Source of the DNA: Streptomyces cyaneochromogenes
GTDB lineage: Bacteria > Actinomycetota > Actinomycetes > Streptomycetales > Streptomycetaceae
Direction of reading: 5' to 3'
Length of the DNA stretch: 64,000 nucleotides
Assembly (NCBI RefSeq): GCF_003963535.1
Contig: NZ_CP034539.1
Span: forward strand, 9,176,001 to 9,240,000
The position numbers and the translations under genes were made by a program. Shown here in pieces: positions 61,989 to 64,000 of this stretch. The notes beneath the pieces are model-generated. The model was not told where the DNA came from. It saw only the letters and a program-made list of their open reading frames with translations, and ran no database searches. Numbering within the stretch: the first letter of the stretch is position 1; each line of letters opens with the position of its first letter.

Positions 61989-64000
61989 TCAGTCCGTCGT
62001 CCGGAACGAGCGCAGCCGCAGCGAGTTGCCGACGACGAAGACCGACGAGAAGGCCATCGCCGCGCCGGCGATCATCGGGTTGAGCAGCCCGGCCGCGGCG
62101 AGCGGCAGGGCGGCGACGTTGTAGGCGAAGGCCCAGAACAGGTTGGACCGGATGGTGCCGAGCGTCCTGCGGGAGAGCCGGATGGCGTCGGCGGCGGCGC
62201 GCAGGTCGCCACGGACCAGGGTGAGGTCGCCGGCCTCGATCGCGGCGTCCGTGCCGGTGCCCATCGCCAGCCCGAGGTCGGCCTGTGCCAGGGCGGCCGC
62301 GTCGTTGACGCCGTCGCCGACCATCGCGACCGAACGGCCCTCGCCCTGCAGCCGCTTGACCACGTCGGCCTTGTCCTGCGGCAGCACCTCGGCGATGACG
62401 TCCTCGGGCGCGATCCCGACCTCGCGGGCGACGGCCAGGGCGACGGCCTTGTTGTCGCCGGTCAGCAGGATCGGGGTCAGGCCGAGGGCACGCAGCCGCC
62501 GGATCGCCTCCGGACTGGTGTCCTTGACCGCGTCGGCGACCTCCAGGACCGCCCGCGCCTCGCCGTCCCAGGCGACCGCGACGGCCGTACGGCCGGACGC
62601 CTCGGCCTCGGACTTGGCGCGCGCGAGGTCCTCCGGCAGCTCCATGGCCCACTCTTCGAGCAGCCGCTCCCGGCCCACGAGCACCGCATGGCCCTCGACG
62701 ATGCCCTGCACTCCGAACCCGGGCACGTTCGCGAAGTCCTCCGGCGTGGGCAGCGACCCCAGCTTCTCCAGCGCGCCCTCGGCCACGGCACGGGCGATCG
62801 GGTGCTCGGAGGCGTGCTCCAACGCGCCCGCGAGCCGCAGGACTTCGGCTTCGTCGGCGTCGCCGGCGGTGTGCACGGCCAGCAGCGTCATCCGGCCGGT
62901 CGTCACGGTGCCCGTCTTGTCGAGGACGATCGTGTCGACCTTGCGCGTGGACTCCAGGACCTCCGGACCCTTGATGAGGATGCCGAGCTGCGCGCCCCGT
63001 CCGGTGCCCACCATCAGCGCGGTCGGCGTGGCCAGGCCCAGGGCGCACGGGCAGGCGATGATCAGGACGGCGACCGCGGCGGTGAAGGCGGCGGCCACCC
63101 CGGCGCCGTTGCCGAGCCAGAAGCCGAGGGTGCCGAGCGCGAGGGCGATGACGATCGGTACGAAGACCGCGGAGATCCGGTCCGCGAGCCGTTGCGCCGC
63201 GGCCTTGCCGTTCTGCGCGTCCTCCACCAGCTTGGCCATCCGGGCGAGTTGGGTGTCGGCGCCCACCCGGGTGGCCTCGACGACGAGACGGCCGCCCGCG
63301 TTGATCGTGGCACCGGTGACCGGGTCGCCCTCGGCGACCTCGACCGGCACGGACTCGCCGGTGAGCATCGAGGCGTCCACCGCCGACGAGCCCTCGACGA
63401 CCGTGCCGTCGGTGGCGATCTTCTCGCCGGGACGTACGAGGAAACGGTCACCGACCTGCAACTCGGATATGGGGATGGTCTGTTCGGCGCCGCCGCCGCG
63501 CAGGACGGTGACGTCCTTGGCGCCCAGCTCCAGCAGCGCCTTGAGCGCCGCGCCGGCCTTGCGCTTGGAACGGGCCTCGAAGTAGCGGCCGGCCAGGATG
63601 AAGGCGGTTACTCCGGCCGCCGCCTCCAGGTATATGTTGCCGGCGCCGTCGCTGCGGGCGATGGTCAGCTCGAAGGGGTGGGTCATGCCCGGCTCGCCCG
63701 CGGTGCCGAGGAACAGGGCCCACAGGGACCACAGGAACGCGGCCGACGTACCGACCGAGATCAGGGTGTCCATGGTGGCCGCGCCGTGCCGCAGATTGGT
63801 GAACGCCGCCCTGTGGAAGGGCCATGCGGCATACGTCACGACCGGCGCCGCCAGGGTCAGGGACAGCCACTGCCAGTACTCGAACTGCAGGGCCGGGACC
63901 ATGGCCATCGCGATCACGGGCACGGCAAGCGTCACGGCGGTGATCAACCGCTCCCGCAGCGGCCGCAGTTCATCGTGCTTGTCGGCGCTTGCGGCCACCT
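61989..64000 (-). CDS. Copper-type P1B ATPase (CopA-like), N-terminus outside the window
   Basis: The 669 codons present cover the membrane and catalytic core. The transmembrane metal site is CPC (VLIIACPCALGLATP), the phosphorylation site VLDKTGTVTTG, the actuator loop LTGESVPVE, the P1B-specific SEHPIA in the nucleotide domain, LTGDNKAVALAVA, and the hinge MVGDGVNDAAALAQADLG. The C-terminal helices carry the YNVAALPLAAAGLLNP and MAFSSVFVVGNSLRLRSF signatures of Cu+ exporters. The first Cys-metal-binding domains and the start lie beyond position 64000. The last codon of the window reads GTG but is interior to the gene. It exports Cu+ (or Ag+) from the cytoplasm. Confidence 0.94.
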   Translation of the reverse strand, partial: VAASADKHDELRPLRERLITAVTLAVPVIAMAMVPALQFEYWQWLSLTLAAPVVTYAAWPFHRAAFTNLRHGAATMDTLISVGTSAAFLWSLWALFLGTAGEPGMTHPFELTIARSDGAGNIYLEAAAGVTAFILAGRYFEARSKRKAGAALKALLELGAKDVTVLRGGGAEQTIPISELQVGDRFLVRPGEKIATDGTVVEGSSAVDASMLTGESVPVEVAEGDPVTGATINAGGRLVVEATRVGADTQLARMAKLVEDAQNGKAAAQRLADRISAVFVPIVIALALGTLGFWLGNGAGVAAAFTAAVAVLIIACPCALGLATPTALMVGTGRGAQLGILIKGPEVLESTRKVDTIVLDKTGTVTTGRMTLLAVHTAGDADEAEVLRLAGALEHASEHPIARAVAEGALEKLGSLPTPEDFANVPGFGVQGIVEGHAVLVGRERLLEEWAMELPEDLARAKSEAEASGRTAVAVAWDGEARAVLEVADAVKDTSPEAIRRLRALGLTPILLTGDNKAVALAVAREVGIAPEDVIAEVLPQDKADVVKRLQGEGRSVAMVGDGVNDAAALAQADLGLAMGTGTDAAIEAGDLTLVRGDLRAAADAIRLSRRTLGTIRSNLFWAFAYNVAALPLAAAGLLNPMIAGAAMAFSSVFVVGNSLRLRSFRTTD

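Overview
The window is very GC-rich DNA with strong third-codon G/C preference, frequent GTG starts and translational overlaps. It carries Tat substrates, a class F sortase, a secreted prokaryotic phospholipase A2, an SCO2400-type protein and a membrane NACHT protein. Together these indicate a Streptomyces chromosome or a close relative, in ordinary to semi-accessory sequence. No rRNA, tRNA, CRISPR array, transposase or plasmid origin was recognised.

Region 1 (1-7.9 kb) is an organosulfur-scavenging locus. It has a LysR regulator (cut by the window edge), a Cys-rich leader peptide, the dimethylsulfone monooxygenase SfnG, an FMN reductase, a broken SfnB-type flavoprotein, the alkanesulfonate monooxygenase SsuD, a second SfnB/DszC-like flavoprotein, a cysteine-less Rrf2 regulator, a second leader peptide of the same family, and a glutathionyl-hydroquinone-reductase-like thiol enzyme. 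Two near-identical CCTA-N9-TAGGGAA sites sit in front of two of these units and suggest one shared regulator.

Region 2 (7.9-11.2 kb) is decaying. It holds remnants of a GH42 beta-galactosidase and of a Tat-exported FAD oxidase, with an intact methyltransferase and two small unknown genes. Region 3 (11.6-21.7 kb) has a glutamate-cysteine-ligase-like enzyme, a ThuA/Gfo-Idh-MocA pair, a methyltransferase divergent from a MerR regulator across a SoxR-box-like palindrome, a membrane NACHT NTPase, and a DesK/DesR-like two-component system divergent from a membrane protein across an 18-bp operator.

Region 4 (21.8-43 kb) is mostly envelope and secreted functions: a beta-propeller/amidohydrolase fusion, an SCO2400-type protein, dihydrolipoyl dehydrogenase, a CPBP protease, a GH5 enzyme with three C-terminal Cys repeats, a deletion scar joining lrp and azlCD remnants, an M19-like/discoidin protein, TetR, acyltransferase, a repeat protein next to a class F sortase, HtpG, a VOC protein and a large BNR-repeat secreted protein.

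Region 5 (43-48 kb) is a tight cassette of three PLP enzymes: a Y4yA-type decarboxylase-fold protein, a cysteine-synthase/rhodanese fusion and a SufS-like class V enzyme, followed by a methyltransferase. It is the best candidate here for an undescribed sulfur-handling pathway. Region 6 (48-64 kb) has a phytase-like remnant, a CelD-type acetyltransferase with a DegT/StrS aminotransferase, PolX, a flavin-dependent acyl-CoA-dehydrogenase-fold enzyme, a LacI-operator-headed sugar uptake/catabolism operon (oxidoreductase, PmoA-like, cupin, ABC binding protein, two permeases, DUF624-like), phospholipase A2 with a terminator, and most of a copper-type P1B ATPase that runs off the right edge.
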